DNA from: a bacterium
GTDB taxonomy: Bacteria; Lernaellota; Lernaellaia; JACKCT01
Reading direction: 5' to 3'
Length of the DNA: 54,884 bases
Assembly: GCA_019912885.1 (NCBI GenBank)
Contig: JAIOHV010000125.1
Span: forward strand, 1-54,884
The translations under genes were made by a program, and so were the position numbers. The notes below the pieces were generated by a model. It saw only the letters and a list, made by a program, of their open reading frames with translations, was not told the DNA's origin and ran no database searches. This document shows, in pieces, positions 1 to 6,955 of the stretch. Numbering within the stretch: position 1 is the first letter of the stretch; each line of letters opens with the position of its first letter.

Positions 1-326
1 GTGCCCCATTCTTCCGGCAGCGGCGCGGCCGGCGCCGCGGGCGCCTCGATCGGTTTGCTCTGCTCAAGCTCGCGCAAAACGCCGGAACTGGTGTTGCCCT
101 GAATGTACGCGAGCGACAGGCAGGTAAACATGAAGACGACGGCGCCGACGGTCGTCATCTTCGTCAGGAATCCGCCCGCGCCGGACGAGCCGAACACGGT
201 CTGCGAGCTGCCGCCGAACACGGCGCCCATGTCCGCGCCTTTGCCCGTCTGCAACAGGATGACGAGAATCAGGAAGACGGAAACCGAAAAATGGATGATC
301 GTCAGGATGACGTAACCGATACTCAA
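1..326 (-). CDS. secG: SecG, preprotein translocase subunit (3' end outside window)
   Basis: SecG is the small inner-membrane subunit that assists SecYEG protein export. The visible 108 codons encode a first membrane helix at about residues 3-24, the family loop LLQTGKGADMGAVFGG, a second helix at about residues 53-73, and the start of a Pro/Ala-rich tail that runs off the left edge. The start is a TTG at 326, chosen because a GGAGG at 335-339 sits 8 bases upstream. The gene follows tpiA by 61 bases, and the order gap-pgk-tpiA-secG is a familiar glycolysis/secretion linkage. The call rests on the loop motif and topology; only the C-terminus is unseen. Confidence 0.93.
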   Translation of the reverse strand, partial: MSIGYVILTIIHFSVSVFLILVILLQTGKGADMGAVFGGSSQTVFGSSGAGGFLTKMTTVGAVVFMFTCLSLAYIQGNTSSGVLRELEQSKPIEAPAAPAAPLPEEWG

Positions 327-387
327 GCGAACTCCCTCCGCACGGGACTCAAGAGGCCCGATAACCTAGCGATTCGCCCCGCGGATT

Positions 388-1167
388 TCAAGACCCGCGG
401 GACTCAAAACGGACGATGCGCAGAAAGTCCGCGGCCAAAAGCGATGCCCCGCCGACAAGCGCGCCGTCCACGTCTTCGCACGCCATCAGTTCATCGACGT
501 TTTCCGCCTTGACCGATCCGCCGTACTGGATGCGAATCCGGCCCGAGATGTCGGCGCCGGCGATCCGTGCAACGACCGTACGGATGAACGCGTGCGCCTC
601 CTGGGCCTGTTCCGGGGTCGCGACGCGCCCCGTGCCGATCGCCCAAACGGGCTCGTACGCGACGACCAGCCGGCCGACCTCCGCCGGCGATAAACGCGCG
701 AGTCCTTCTACCAGTTGCGTCTCGAGCACGTCGAACGTGCGAATCGCGTCGCGTTCGGCGAGCGTCTCGCCGACGCAGTAAATCGGCAGGATGCCGTGCG
801 AGAGCAACGAAAGGATCTTGCGGTTGCAGCCCTCGTTCGTCTCCGCGTGATACTGCCGCCTTTCCGAATGCCCCACGAGGCACAGCGTCGCGCCGACGCT
901 TGCGATCATCGGCGCGGAAACGTCGCCGGTGAACGCGCCGGAATCCTCCGCGCGGCATTCCTGCGCGCCGATTTCGACCGGCGTGCCGTTAACCGCGTGC
1001 GCGACAGCCTCGATAAACGGGTAGGGGGGAAAGATCGCCACCTCGCGTCCGCTGATGTCCCTGACGCCTTCGGCGATCGCCCTGGCGAGCTGCACGGCGG
1101 ACGCGCGGTCCTTGTGCATCTTCCAGTTGCCGGCCAGAAACGGAATGCGCGACGCGGCCGCGGTCAT
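388..1167 (-). CDS. tpiA: Triosephosphate isomerase
   Basis: This cytoplasmic enzyme interconverts dihydroxyacetone phosphate and glyceraldehyde 3-phosphate. All catalytic parts of the TIM barrel are visible: Lys16 in GNWKMH, His100 in VGHSERR, Glu172 in AYEPVWAIGTG, and the phosphate-binding GGS segment near the C-terminus. At 259 residues it has the usual family length. Its ATG overlaps the stop of pgk by four bases (ATGA), so it is probably translationally coupled to pgk within the gap-pgk-tpiA-secG operon. Nothing unusual is seen. Confidence 0.98.
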   Translation of the reverse strand: MTAAASRIPFLAGNWKMHKDRASAVQLARAIAEGVRDISGREVAIFPPYPFIEAVAHAVNGTPVEIGAQECRAEDSGAFTGDVSAPMIASVGATLCLVGHSERRQYHAETNEGCNRKILSLLSHGILPIYCVGETLAERDAIRTFDVLETQLVEGLARLSPAEVGRLVVAYEPVWAIGTGRVATPEQAQEAHAFIRTVVARIAGADISGRIRIQYGGSVKAENVDELMACEDVDGALVGGASLLAADFLRIVRFESRGS

Positions 1168-2351
1168 GCGGTCTCCAGGGCGGCGATGCCGGGCAACGTC
1201 TTTCCTTCGAGCAGCTCGAGAGACGCGCCGCCGCCCGTGGAAATGTGCGAAATTTTCTCCGTGACGCCCGCCATGTGCACGGCTGATACCGAATCGCCGC
1301 CGCCGACCACCGACAAGGCGTCCACCGCGGCGACGGCGCGGGCGATCGAGAACGTACCCTCGGCGAAGGCCGGAACCTCGAACACGCCCATCGGTCCGTT
1401 CCAGATGATCGTCTTCGCGCGGGCAATGACGCGCGCGAACTCCTCGCGCGTTTCCGGGCCGATATCAAGGCCCATCTCGTCGTCGGCGAACCCGCCCGCG
1501 CCGACCACGCGCACTGCCGCGCCGGCTTGCATTTCCGTTGCGGCGATGTGGTCGCGCGGCACGTGGATCGCCACGTGCTTCTCGCGCGCGGCTTTCAGAA
1601 TTTCCCCGGCCATGGCGAGCTTTCCGTCTTCCACAAGGCTTTTGCCGACGTTTTCGCCGAGGAACTTGAGGAAGGTGTAGGCCATCGCGCCGCCGATGAC
1701 GAGCGCGTCCACGCGCGCCAGCAGATTCTTGATGACGCCGATCTTGTCGGAGACCTTCACGCCGCCGAGGATCGCGACGACCGGCCGAGCGGGATCTTCC
1801 ATGGCCATGCGGAAATATTCGAGTTCCTTGCGCATGAGAAAACCCGCGCAGCGAGCGGGAACCAGTTTCGGCAGCGCGTGAACGCTCGCGTGGGCGCGAT
1901 GCGACGAACCGAACGCGTCGTTGACATACACGTCCGTCAGGTCGGCGAGCTGGCGCGCGAGTTCCGGATCGTCCGCGGTTTCACCCGGGTGAAAACGAAG
2001 ATTCTCGAGTACCATCACGTCGCCGTCCTTGAGCTGATTCGCCCAGACCTTCACGCCGTCGGACATGACCTCCGGCGCCTGCACGATCTCGCGGTCAAGC
2101 TCCTCGCGCAGCCGTTCGGCGACCGGCAACATCGAGTAGCGTTCGTCGCGCGTCCCCTTGGGCCGGCCCAGGTGGCTCGCCACGATCAGCCGTCCACCCT
2201 TGCGAAGGATGTAACGCAAGGTCGGCGCGACGGCCTGGATGCGCGTCGCGTCGGTAATTTTGCCCGTTTCGTCGATCGGTACGTTAAGATCCGCGCGCAC
2301 GAACACGCGTTTCCCGCCGACATCGACCTCGTCCACGTATTTGATCGTCAT
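1164..2351 (-). CDS. pgk: Phosphoglycerate kinase
   Basis: Phosphoglycerate kinase transfers phosphate between 1,3-bisphosphoglycerate and ADP in glycolysis and gluconeogenesis. The 395-residue protein shows the N-terminal substrate signature FVRADLNVPID, the SHLGRPKG basic patch, and C-terminal nucleotide-binding glycine loops (GGGDSVSAV and STGGGASLELL). Length and order match the bacterial two-domain enzyme. It starts 15 bases after the gap stop codon and overlaps tpiA by four bases, so the three glycolytic genes form one transcription unit on the minus strand. Confidence 0.98.
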   Translation of the reverse strand: MTIKYVDEVDVGGKRVFVRADLNVPIDETGKITDATRIQAVAPTLRYILRKGGRLIVASHLGRPKGTRDERYSMLPVAERLREELDREIVQAPEVMSDGVKVWANQLKDGDVMVLENLRFHPGETADDPELARQLADLTDVYVNDAFGSSHRAHASVHALPKLVPARCAGFLMRKELEYFRMAMEDPARPVVAILGGVKVSDKIGVIKNLLARVDALVIGGAMAYTFLKFLGENVGKSLVEDGKLAMAGEILKAAREKHVAIHVPRDHIAATEMQAGAAVRVVGAGGFADDEMGLDIGPETREEFARVIARAKTIIWNGPMGVFEVPAFAEGTFSIARAVAAVDALSVVGGGDSVSAVHMAGVTEKISHISTGGGASLELLEGKTLPGIAALETA

Positions 2352-2366
2352 ACGCCGGGCAATCCC

Positions 2367-3416
2367 CTAGAGCCGGGACGCGACGATGCGCGCCAGATCG
2401 ACGAGACGGCAGGAGTAACCCCACTCGTTGTCGTACCAGGAAAGAATCTTCACGAAGTTGTCGCCGGAGGTCTTCGTGACGAGCGAATCGAAGCTTGAGC
2501 TGTGCGGGTCGCCCTGAAAGTCGATGCTGACTAGCGGCTCGTCAACGTAGCGCAGTACGCCCGAAAGCGGCCCCTCCGCGGCGGCTTTCATCGCCGCGTT
2601 GACCGACTCGACCGTCACGCGCTTTTCGGTCTGCACCGAAAGATCGACAAGGCTGACGTTCGGCGTCGGCACGCGCACGGCCATGCCGTCGAGGCGCCCC
2701 GCGAGCGCCGGCAGCACGAGGCCCACGGCCTTCGCCGCGCCCGTGGAGGTTGGGATCATCGACACCGCCGCCGCGCGCGCGCGGCGCAAATCCTTGTGCG
2801 GCAGGTCGAGCAGGCGCTGATCGTTCGTGTAGGAGTGAATCGTCGTCATGAGGCCCGCGATAATGCCGAAGCTCTCGTGCAACACCTTGGCGACGGGCGC
2901 CAGGCAGTTGGTCGTGCAGCTCGCGTTGCTGATGATGTGATGCAGCGCGGGGTCGTACGTCTCGTCGTTGACGCCGACGCAGATCGTCGCATCGACGGAC
3001 GCCTTGGTGTACCGCGCCTTTTCGAGTTCCTCGGGCGTGCTGTTTTTCGCGGGCGCGGTCAGGACCACCTTCTTTGCGCCGGCGTGCATGTGCGCCACCG
3101 CCTTGTGCGGCGCCAGAAACAGGCCCGTCGATTCGATCACGACGTCCACGCCGAGATCGGCCCAGGGAAGCGCCGCGGGGTCTTTTTCGGAAAGGACGCG
3201 CACGGTGCGATCGCCGACGACGAGACTGTCGCCGCTGACGCGAACGGAGCCGGGATAGCGGCCCATCACCGAGTCGTATTTCAGCAGATGCGCGAGCGTT
3301 TCGGGACTCGTCAGATCGTTGACCGCGACGATGTCCAGATCGCCAAGATCGAATGCGCGGCGCAATACCGAACGCCCGATGCGTCCGAAACCGTTAATCG
3401 CAACTTTCACGCCCAC
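2367..3416 (-). CDS. gap: Glyceraldehyde-3-phosphate dehydrogenase
   Basis: This enzyme oxidises glyceraldehyde 3-phosphate to 1,3-bisphosphoglycerate using NAD(P). The Rossmann start [11 protein letters not shown] is at residues 4-14, and the catalytic cysteine is Cys167 in the signature [12 protein letters not shown]. The 349-residue length is slightly above the usual ~335. The annotated start is GTG at 3416, preceded five bases upstream by a perfect AAGGAGG; a second GTG at 3410 would give the more usual MKVAING start and is equally possible. It is the first gene of the gap-pgk-tpiA-secG operon, with a candidate promoter about 150 bases upstream. Confidence 0.97.
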   Translation of the reverse strand: MGVKVAINGFGRIGRSVLRRAFDLGDLDIVAVNDLTSPETLAHLLKYDSVMGRYPGSVRVSGDSLVVGDRTVRVLSEKDPAALPWADLGVDVVIESTGLFLAPHKAVAHMHAGAKKVVLTAPAKNSTPEELEKARYTKASVDATICVGVNDETYDPALHHIISNASCTTNCLAPVAKVLHESFGIIAGLMTTIHSYTNDQRLLDLPHKDLRRARAAAVSMIPTSTGAAKAVGLVLPALAGRLDGMAVRVPTPNVSLVDLSVQTEKRVTVESVNAAMKAAAEGPLSGVLRYVDEPLVSIDFQGDPHSSSFDSLVTKTSGDNFVKILSWYDNEWGYSCRLVDLARIVASRL

Positions 3417-3569
3417 GGAAACCTCCTTGACCGGTGAGCTCCGCCCACCGGCGTAACGGTGCTAGATGGCGTCTCGCAACGTTCGCGAAACGGGGTAATC
3501 GCGCGATTCCGGCAGGGGCCGGATGAAAAAAGCGGGTTTTACAGGAAATACGCGGCCCGTCAGGGCTTC

Positions 3570-3597
3570 ATTATCGCGATTGCGCCCGCGCGATCAA
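3570..3597 (-). promoter_or_regulatory. Candidate sigma70-type promoter for the gap operon
   Basis: Read on the minus strand, TTGATC (3597-3592) and GATAAT (3575-3570) are separated by 16 bases. They lie just beyond the end of the upstream lipoprotein gene and about 155 bases before gap. The match is by eye only; no transcription start is known. Confidence 0.35.
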
Positions 3598-3606
3598 GGA
3601 GGCGGT

Positions 3607-4524
3607 TTACGGCGCGCCGCCCGGCGTCATGAGCGCGGGCACCCAGTCCGGCCGGGAAAGGGCCGGCGGCGCCGCAAGACCCATCGGCGCGAACGGTCTT
3701 GATCCATCAATCGCGGATCCGTCCGTGGACAAGACAAATGCGCGCGCCGCGCTTTCGTCGCCCGCGATGACGGCCGCGTAACGGTCGTCCGGCGCGAATG
3801 CGACCGCCCCCGGCCGCGCCGATAGGCCCGCCATTTCGAGCATAGGCCCCAGATCGACGACGGCATCCGGCACACGCGATCCGAAGCGGTAGAACGCAAG
3901 CTCCGACTCGCGCAGCACCGCGAAACGCCCGAACGTGTCGTCCACGTCCAGGTCGATCACCTCGCCGCCGCGCGCGTCGATGATCGGCGGAAGGCGCGCG
4001 GGATAGGCCAACGTGTCGAGCGTCTCGGGCATTGTCACCAATGCGGCGGATCGCCCGTCGCTGACGACAACGCGCCCCTTGCCGGGTCCGAAACGCGCCG
4101 CCGTCACGCCGTCGGCCACGGCGATGCACGGCCCCGCGCCGCCGAAGGCGGTCACCTTTCGTTGCCCGAGGATGTCCTGGCCGACAAACGCCGCCGCGCT
4201 GCCGTCCGGCGCGTACGAGGGCGATCCGATGCGCCAGGCGGCGGACGTATCTGGCCCGGCGCACACGACGGAATGCCGTCCGCTCGAAAGGAACAGGCGC
4301 ACGATCTCGTCGCGTTCCGCCGGCCGCCGCACGAAGAGCATCTCCGTGCGTCGGGGATCGACCGCGACATCGCCTGGATTCCTCGCCGCGACGATCACGC
4401 TCATGCGCCCGTTCGATAAATCGTGCGCGACGATCCCATGCTCCGGGGAGGCGTACACAAAAACGCCGGTCAGCTTCGGCCCGCCGCACCCCATCGTAAA
4501 AAAAGCAATCAGAGCCGCGACCAT
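3607..4524 (-). CDS. Putative lipoprotein with TolB/PD40-like propeller repeats
   Basis: The 305-residue product begins with a short hydrophobic stretch ending in a lipobox-like TMGC (Cys13), so it is probably an outer-envelope lipoprotein. The rest is rich in PD40/TolB-like blade motifs, such as VAVDPRRTEMLFV and PSYAPDGSAAAFVG, suggesting a beta-propeller without visible catalytic residues. The ATG at 4524 lies inside a dispersed repeat unit, and the n-region has no Lys or Arg. A TTG about nine codons upstream (LWRGVATRSR) would give a basic n-region, but that also comes from repeat sequence. Function is unknown. It follows the FmdB-like gene across a repeat-filled gap of roughly 190 bases. 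Confidence 0.7.
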   Translation of the reverse strand: MVAALIAFFTMGCGGPKLTGVFVYASPEHGIVAHDLSNGRMSVIVAARNPGDVAVDPRRTEMLFVRRPAERDEIVRLFLSSGRHSVVCAGPDTSAAWRIGSPSYAPDGSAAAFVGQDILGQRKVTAFGGAGPCIAVADGVTAARFGPGKGRVVVSDGRSAALVTMPETLDTLAYPARLPPIIDARGGEVIDLDVDDTFGRFAVLRESELAFYRFGSRVPDAVVDLGPMLEMAGLSARPGAVAFAPDDRYAAVIAGDESAARAFVLSTDGSAIDGSRPFAPMGLAAPPALSRPDWVPALMTPGGAP

Positions 4525-4610
4525 CCGGGAGCGGGTGGCGACGCCTCGCCACAAACGGAGCCGCGATTTCAGAGCCGCGACCGTCAGGGAGCGGGTGGCG
4601 ACGCCTCCGG
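4511..4610. repeat. Two copies of a ~40-bp dispersed-type repeat at 60-bp period
   Basis: Positions 4511-4550 and 4571-4610 share AGAGCCGCGACC, then GGGAGCGGGTGGCGACGCCT, with two differing bases between these blocks; the period is exactly 60. In translation it reads PLPDGRGSE or TRSLTVAAL, a pattern I recognise as intergenic filler in many environmental bacterial genomes. The first copy contains the start codon of the neighbouring lipoprotein gene. Confidence 0.75.
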
Positions 4611-4670
4611 AGAAAATTCTCTTTGGCGCTCCAAACGCAAAAATCGCGCGGTGCGCGCAACGCCCCGCGC

Positions 4671-4710
4671 GATTCTCCTCCATCCTCAATCCTCGATCCT
4701 CGATGCTGGA
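4671..4710. repeat. Short CCTCAATCCTCGATC simple-repeat tract
   Basis: This tract is a degenerate array of the heptamer-like unit (A/G)ATCCTC, placed directly downstream of the FmdB-like stop codon. It is non-coding and resembles the simple intergenic arrays near 16472 and 16604. Confidence 0.55.
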
Positions 4711-4718
4711 ATGCGCGT

Positions 4719-5078
4719 TCAGCTCACGTCGATCGGCGCGCGCACTTTCTTTTCGTGCTCGGCCTTGGCGGACGCTTCGTTCTTTTCGCGGGCCAGTTCC
4801 GCGGCGTGATGCGGGCACACACCACCCGGCGGCTCGGGGCGCCGCATCATCCACTCGGGGATGAAATTGACGTTTCCCATCGACTTCAACTCGTTCATCA
4901 TCTCGGTTTCCGTGCGTTGCACGGCCGAGGCGACGCGAGAGACGATCTTCGCAAGCTTGCGTGAACGGCATTGGCCGCAACGGCGCCGCCCGAAGAAAAG
5001 CGGCTGCGGCTCGTACATCTTTTCGACAAACGACGTAACGTGACCGCATTTGGCGCAACGGTATTCGTAAACCGGCAT
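4719..5078 (-). CDS. FmdB-family zinc-ribbon protein
   Basis: The 119-residue protein begins MPVYEYRCAKCGH, the hallmark of FmdB/CxxC_CXXC_SSSS regulatory zinc ribbons. A second pair, RRCGQC, follows about 30 residues later, giving four cysteines to hold one zinc. The C-terminal half is charged and probably helical. The ATG at 5078 was chosen because the family always begins at MPxYEY and an AAGGGAAG lies just upstream; longer readings extend into dapF. It starts 10 bases after the dapF stop and is likely co-transcribed. Family members have been called regulators of formamidase/amide genes, but their actual role is unclear. Confidence 0.88.
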   Translation of the reverse strand: MPVYEYRCAKCGHVTSFVEKMYEPQPLFFGRRRCGQCRSRKLAKIVSRVASAVQRTETEMMNELKSMGNVNFIPEWMMRRPEPPGGVCPHHAAELAREKNEASAKAEHEKKVRAPIDVS

Positions 5079-5088
5079 CGGCTTCCCT

Positions 5089-5916
5089 TTAGCGCCCCTC
5101 GTACGATTCCGGATGAAGGACGCCGTCATAAATCCAGCGCGTCGGTCCCTCGAGCGCCACGTCGCCGGAAATCGGGTCGTTCGCGTCGAGGTGGACCGTC
5201 AAAAGTTCGCCCGATCGCACGCGCAGGCGCACGGGAACCGGCGACTTTTTATTGTGCACCAGCGTGATCGCCGCCGCAACGTTGCCGGTGCCACAGGCCA
5301 GCGTTTCGTCCTCCACGCCGCGCTCGTAGGTGCGGATCAGGAATTCCCCGCCCGGGCCCGGCGCGACGAAATTCGCGTTCGTTCCCGCGGGCGCGAACTC
5401 GGCGTGATAACGGATCAGGCGGCCGACGCGGCGCATGTCCACCGCCTCGATATCCTGGACCGGCACCACCACGTGCGGAACGCCCGTGTTGACGAACGTG
5501 CCGTCGATGCGTTCGCCGCCCTCGATCGTGATGCCGACCGGGCGAAGCGCGCTCGGCGGCGTCAGCTTCACCTTCACGCCAAGGGGGGTGATTTCGGATT
5601 CGATCGTGCCGGCCACGGTGGCAAAACGCATCGATTTGCCAGCGATACCGCGCTCGAACGCAAAACGCGAAACGCACCGCGCGCCGTTGCCGCACATCTC
5701 GGCCTCGCCGCCGTCGGCGTTGAAGTAGTGCCAGGCGAAATCGAGGGTGGGGTGGTTCTCCACGAAAATCACGCCGTCCGCGCCCACGCTGATCGCGCGC
5801 CGGCACACGGCCGCGACGAAATCGCGCATCCGGTCCGGCGCGACGAGTCCCTCGCGGTTGTCGATGACGATGAAATCGTTGCCGGTGCCCGACAATTTGG
5901 AAAAAGGAATGCTCAT
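5089..5916 (-). CDS. dapF: Diaminopimelate epimerase
   Basis: DapF converts LL- to meso-diaminopimelate for lysine and peptidoglycan synthesis, using a two-cysteine proton-transfer mechanism. Both cysteines are present: Cys75 in EMCGNGARC and Cys208 in LACGTGN. The N-terminal FSKLSGTGNDFIVIDN is typical, and the 275-residue length is normal. The open frame extends far upstream, but that part is out-of-register sequence of the next gene; the ATG at 5916 gives the family start. The gene is followed 10 bases later by the FmdB-like gene. Confidence 0.97.
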   Translation of the reverse strand: MSIPFSKLSGTGNDFIVIDNREGLVAPDRMRDFVAAVCRRAISVGADGVIFVENHPTLDFAWHYFNADGGEAEMCGNGARCVSRFAFERGIAGKSMRFATVAGTIESEITPLGVKVKLTPPSALRPVGITIEGGERIDGTFVNTGVPHVVVPVQDIEAVDMRRVGRLIRYHAEFAPAGTNANFVAPGPGGEFLIRTYERGVEDETLACGTGNVAAAITLVHNKKSPVPVRLRVRSGELLTVHLDANDPISGDVALEGPTRWIYDGVLHPESYEGR

Positions 5917-5964
5917 GCGTTCAACCTTGTCTTGATGGAACCTGTCATCATGCCGGTTGGCGGT

Positions 5965-6000
5965 TGTCATCCTGAGAGAAGCGAAGGATCTCGCCGCGCC
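5965..6000. repeat. FASLRMT-type intergenic repeat
   Basis: The block TGTCATCCTGAGAGAAGCGA continues into AGGATCT, in the gap between the regulator and dapF. Read on the minus strand it translates to RSFASLRMT, a dispersed intergenic sequence I recognise from many unrelated bacterial genomes. It has no coding role here. Confidence 0.7.
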
Positions 6001-6002
6001 AA

Positions 6003-6707
6003 TCAAACCGGCCCCTTCGGTGACCGTTTCACGGCGGGCGACGGCGCCTCGGATTTCTTTGGCCGGCCGCGTTTGCGTTTGGGCGCCGGGAGCCCGCCGT
6101 TGCCATCGGATGCCGCGAGGCGATCGCGCAGGCCGCGTTCGAGTTCCGCCACTTCGATCTCGAGGGCCGCGACCTTCTCGACGAGCTTCGTTACGACGCG
6201 GGTGCGTTCGAAAAAGCTCTTCACGTTGTCCTCGATGCGTTCGCTGAATTCCTCGAGGTTCCTTTGCGTATTCGCGGTGATTGCGCGCAACAGGTGCTCG
6301 CGCTCCTTTGGCGGAATATCCTTTTTTTGAGCCAGTCGCTCGATGGCCTTTTCGACCTCGGCGCGCGTGTGCTGAATCATCGAAAGGCGCGGCGCGACGA
6401 CCTTGTCCATCAGGTCGTGGATGCTGTCCTGCCCCGACTGGATGATTCGCTTGAGCGCGCCGAGCGGCAGGAACGCCCTGTTCTTCTTTTCGCTCTCGAA
6501 AATGATCTGCGCGAGCGTCAGGCTCGTCAGGTCTTCCTTGCTTTTGTTGTCGATGACCTTGATCTCGACGCCGTCCTGGATCATCTGCTCGATGTCGTCG
6601 AGCGTGACGTAGGCGCTGCGATTCGTGTCGTAGAGCTTGCGATTCTGATAGCGCCGGATGACGCGCGGCTCGGGCGAGGCGGACAAGGAAAAATCCCCGT
6701 TTCTCAA
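6003..6707 (-). CDS. PHB/PHA accumulation-type transcriptional regulator (PhaR-like)
   Basis: Residues ~15-75 match the polyhydroxyalkanoate accumulation regulator DNA-binding domain: RVIRRYQNRKLYDTNRSAYV, then VTLDDIEQMI and LTSLTLAQIIFESE. A long helical, charged middle follows, and the C-terminus has a basic AT-hook-like KRKRGRPKK. Such proteins repress phasin and PHA genes by sensing polymer granules, but no PHA synthase is visible here, so the target is unknown. The start is a TTG at 6707; a second TTG at 6686 has a better-spaced GGGGA and may be the true start. It is divergent from glgP and lies 86 bases upstream of dapF. Confidence 0.82.
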   Translation of the reverse strand: MRNGDFSLSASPEPRVIRRYQNRKLYDTNRSAYVTLDDIEQMIQDGVEIKVIDNKSKEDLTSLTLAQIIFESEKKNRAFLPLGALKRIIQSGQDSIHDLMDKVVAPRLSMIQHTRAEVEKAIERLAQKKDIPPKEREHLLRAITANTQRNLEEFSERIEDNVKSFFERTRVVTKLVEKVAALEIEVAELERGLRDRLAASDGNGGLPAPKRKRGRPKKSEAPSPAVKRSPKGPV

Positions 6708-6727
6708 GGGGTTTCAGCGCATTTTGG

Positions 6728-6756
6728 GCTTTAACACGCCGCGTCGAAGGCGTCAA
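6728..6756 (-). promoter_or_regulatory. Candidate promoter for the PhaR-like gene
   Basis: On the minus strand, TTGACG (6756-6751), a 17-base spacer, and TAAAGC (6733-6728) lie about 20 bases before the TTG start. The -35 match is good and the -10 weak. The 17-base spacer recurs at other candidate promoters in this window. Confidence 0.35.
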
Positions 6757-6878
6757 TTCGGTCGCGGGTTTTTGGGCAAGCGCGCGACGAACAAGCGCGC
6801 GCGGTCAATGCCGCGATGTCACCGGTCGCTTGCAATCCGCTTCGACGCCATCCGCCGTGCGAATTTGTCTCCGCGCCA

Positions 6879-6907
6879 TTGCCAAAGCGCCGGAATCCGC
6901 CTAAACG
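6879..6907 (+). promoter_or_regulatory. Candidate promoter for glgP
   Basis: TTGCCA (6879-6884), a 17-base spacer and TAAACG (6902-6907) lie about 50 bases before the glgP ATG, which has a GAGGAAG ribosome-binding site. The -10 element is weak. The remainder of the 248-base divergent gap shows nothing else I can name. Confidence 0.3.
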
Positions 6908-6955
6908 AAACGGACACACGTCGCCGTTCGACCCCTTGCGAGGAAGACGAAACGC

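Noticed and set aside
4511-4610. CRISPR-like array
   Set aside because: There are only two copies, with a 20-base interval, no cas genes, and similarity to a dispersed translatable repeat.
5917-6756. N-terminal extension of the dapF frame
   Set aside because: The extension overlaps the PhaR-like gene out of register and a filler repeat. DapF proteins begin at the MSIPFSK-like start.
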